Shown one piece after another: positions 62,513 to 64,000 of a stretch of 64,000 nucleotides of DNA. Origin of the DNA: JAEZDR01 sp039811185 (lineage in GTDB: Bacteria > Bacteroidota > Bacteroidia > Chitinophagales > Chitinophagaceae); contig JBDHYF010000008.1 in NCBI GenBank assembly GCA_039811185.1, forward strand, positions 66,179 to 130,178, written 5' to 3'. Position numbers and translations under genes: made by a program. The notes under the pieces are model-generated. The model did not search any database and was not told where the DNA came from. It saw nothing but the letters and a program-made list of their open reading frames with translations. The stretch's first letter is position 1. Every line of letters begins with the position of its first letter.

Positions 62513-63969
62513 ATGAATATACCAAAGCAGAAGTAGCCAAGCCAAACCCAAAATCAACAATCAATTCTTACAGAAGTTTTGGTTACAATCTTTCTACAGC
62601 TATTGCTGACATTATAGACAATTCCATTTCTGCAAACGCAACTGAAATTCATCTTGAATACAAGTGGGACGGACAAAATTCGTTTATTTCTACTTCCGAC
62701 AACGGACTTGGAATGAACAAAGACGAACTAGTTTTGGCGATGACGCCAGGCAGTAAAGACCCCGAAGAACAACGGAACGAAAAAGATTTGGGACGTTTCG
62801 GAATGGGTTTAAAAACTGCATCATTTTCACAATGTAAACGACTTACTTGCATTACCAAGCGTGAAAATTACGCAACAATAAAACGCTGTTGGGATATTGA
62901 TTACATCAATGCTGAAAACGAATGGCAGTTGTTAGATTATGTTTCTGATAATTCTTTTATAGAAAAAATTGAAAAACAAAAATCGGGAACGCTTGTCCTT
63001 TGGGAAAAATTAGACCGAATTGTCGGCAGTTCTGAAACAACAAACGAAAGCGTAAAAAACGCTTTTTATGCTGAAATGATTGCGGTAAAAGAGCATTTAA
63101 GTTTAGTGTTTCATAAATTCATTGAGAGCAAACGAATAAAAATTTTCTTTAAGAATGCAGAAATTGAACCTTACAATCCGTTTTTGCTCAACCTAAATCC
63201 CAAGCCCGAAATGGGACAACCTGAAAATTTTGGAAATGTAGAAATAACGTACTTCATTCTTCCGCATATGTCAGAAATTGGAAAAACCGATTATGATAAT
63301 TCAGGTGGTTCGTTGGGCTGGTTTCAGGAACAGGGATTTTACATTTATCGTGGCGACAGATTGCTTGTTGCTGGCCATTGGCTTGGACTTGAAAAGAAAC
63401 GGGATTACTCAAAGCTGGCGAGAATTGCAGTTAATTTCTCAAACGCAAATGATTTTAACTGGCATTTGGACATCAAAAAATCAACCGCAACACCACCGAT
63501 AGAAATCAGACGAGAACTTTCACGCATTGCGAAAATCGCAATTATGAAATCAGCTAAAATCTATAGCTGGCGGGGACAAAAAACATTTTCAGAAAGCGGA
63601 AATGTAAATCACGAACCTTTATGGATTGATGAAAAAACAAGAGAAGGAATTAAGAAATATAAAATCAACCGAAAGCACCTGATAATAAAATCGTTGCTGG
63701 AAGAAAACAACAAACTGGCTGGAAAAGTATTGAAATTGCTGGAAGAAAATGTTCCGATTGAATTGATTTTATCAAATCAAAATGAAGACCCGACATTTCA
63801 CGAATTAGAAAAGCAAACCGACAAACCAACTGATGACTTAATCAATCTGGCTGTTGAGTTGTACAACATAAATGTAAAACAAGGAGTACCAAGTGAATTG
63901 GCAAGGCAACAAATTATGAGTTCAACGCCTTTTAATTTGTTTCCGTTAATCAATGAATATCTGAAATGA
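62509..63969 (+). CDS. MORC/MutL-type GHKL ATPase of a restriction-modification operon
   Basis: 486 residues. N-terminal GHKL ATPase: ADIIDNSISANATEI (Asp-Asn Mg/ATP motif), DNGLGMNKDE (DxGxG) and GRFGMGLKTASFSQ (GxxGxG lid). The following region (about 200-340, with GGSLGWFQEQGFYIYRGDRLLVAGHWLGL) fits an S5-type transducer fold as in MutL and MORC. The last about 100 residues are helical. ATPases of this class are known beside cytosine methylases, Vsr and Z1 helicases in prokaryotic R-M operons and are relatives of eukaryotic MORC proteins. It overlaps both neighbours by 4 bases. Confidence 0.88.
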   Translation: MNEYTKAEVAKPNPKSTINSYRSFGYNLSTAIADIIDNSISANATEIHLEYKWDGQNSFISTSDNGLGMNKDELVLAMTPGSKDPEEQRNEKDLGRFGMGLKTASFSQCKRLTCITKRENYATIKRCWDIDYINAENEWQLLDYVSDNSFIEKIEKQKSGTLVLWEKLDRIVGSSETTNESVKNAFYAEMIAVKEHLSLVFHKFIESKRIKIFFKNAEIEPYNPFLLNLNPKPEMGQPENFGNVEITYFILPHMSEIGKTDYDNSGGSLGWFQEQGFYIYRGDRLLVAGHWLGLEKKRDYSKLARIAVNFSNANDFNWHLDIKKSTATPPIEIRRELSRIAKIAIMKSAKIYSWRGQKTFSESGNVNHEPLWIDEKTREGIKKYKINRKHLIIKSLLEENNKLAGKVLKLLEENVPIELILSNQNEDPTFHELEKQTDKPTDDLINLAVELYNINVKQGVPSELARQQIMSSTPFNLFPLINEYLK

Positions 63970-64000
63970 GTTTACTACAATCAGCAAGAGCAATAGCACA
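63966..64000 (+). CDS. start of a further operon gene, cut by the window edge
   Basis: ATG at 63966 overlaps the stop of the ATPase gene (ATGA) and opens a frame MSLLQSARAIA to the edge. Too little is present to name it; by analogy with known MORC-type R-M operons, a Z1-domain helicase or a nuclease is expected. Confidence 0.55.
   Translation, partial: MSLLQSARAIA

Overview
The window looks like a chromosomal segment from a member of the Bacteroidota, most likely close to Chitinophagaceae. The reasons are the repeated -7 promoter element TAnnTTTG, the lack of obvious Shine-Dalgarno sequences, TonB-dependent and outer-membrane barrel proteins with N-terminal CarboxypepD_reg domains, an UpxY-type antiterminator, an OstA-like/MlaD pair, a GH3-family protein and many SPII lipoproteins. 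No rRNA, CRISPR array or intact insertion sequence was seen. One tRNA gene (His) is present.

Layout. 1-2.7 kb (minus): envelope genes, an OstA-like protein cut by the window edge, an MlaD/MCE protein and a hypothetical. 3.0-4.5 kb (plus): two paralogous membrane-anchored small proteins flank a Rnk/GreA-like protein and end in a strong terminator, followed by a decayed IS3-type orfA. 4.8-11.4 kb: an OmpR/PhoB-type response regulator and kinase, then a promoter with a Pho-box-like direct repeat, a TonB-dependent receptor and a beta-helix lipoprotein. 11.6-16.1 kb: CarboxypepD_reg protein, Mrp/ApbC ATPase, glycogen branching enzyme, azurin lipoprotein. 16.4-20 kb (minus): a HisC-like protein lacking the PLP lysine, rseP, dxr. 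20.2-26.1 kb: ClC channel, YdbT/YdbS PH-domain pair, cysteine-free sirtuin, saccharopine-dehydrogenase-like protein. 26.2-33.2 kb: histidine utilisation operon hutH-hutU-lipoprotein-hutI-hutG plus a secreted protein. 33.3-42.1 kb: DEAD-box helicase, aroB-aroA-aroC, small membrane protein, guanine deaminase and several lipoproteins. 42.2-47.5 kb (minus): queA preceded by a 20-codon ORF, GH3 protein, rhodanese, PASTA protein, ddl, ferredoxin. 47.5-57.8 kb: LuxC-like acyl-CoA reductase, AarF kinase with a TetR-like regulator, panD, AI-2E permease, a broken lipocalin gene, outer-membrane barrel protein, DUF445 protein. 57.9-60.3 kb: tRNA-His and a tail-specific protease.

The right end (60.3-64.0 kb) is the accessory part. 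An UpxY-like antiterminator runs with no visible terminator into vsr, a C5-cytosine methyltransferase and a MORC/MutL-type GHKL ATPase, with the first codons of a further overlapping gene at the edge. This matches the MORC-containing restriction-modification operons known from comparative genomics, here led by an antiterminator family normally tied to surface polysaccharide operons.

The most notable observations are the UpxY-led MORC-type R-M operon, the aminotransferase homologue with Gly in place of the Schiff-base lysine, the Pho-box-like repeat between a two-component system and a TonB receptor gene, the doubly disrupted lipocalin, and the tiny ORF directly before queA.
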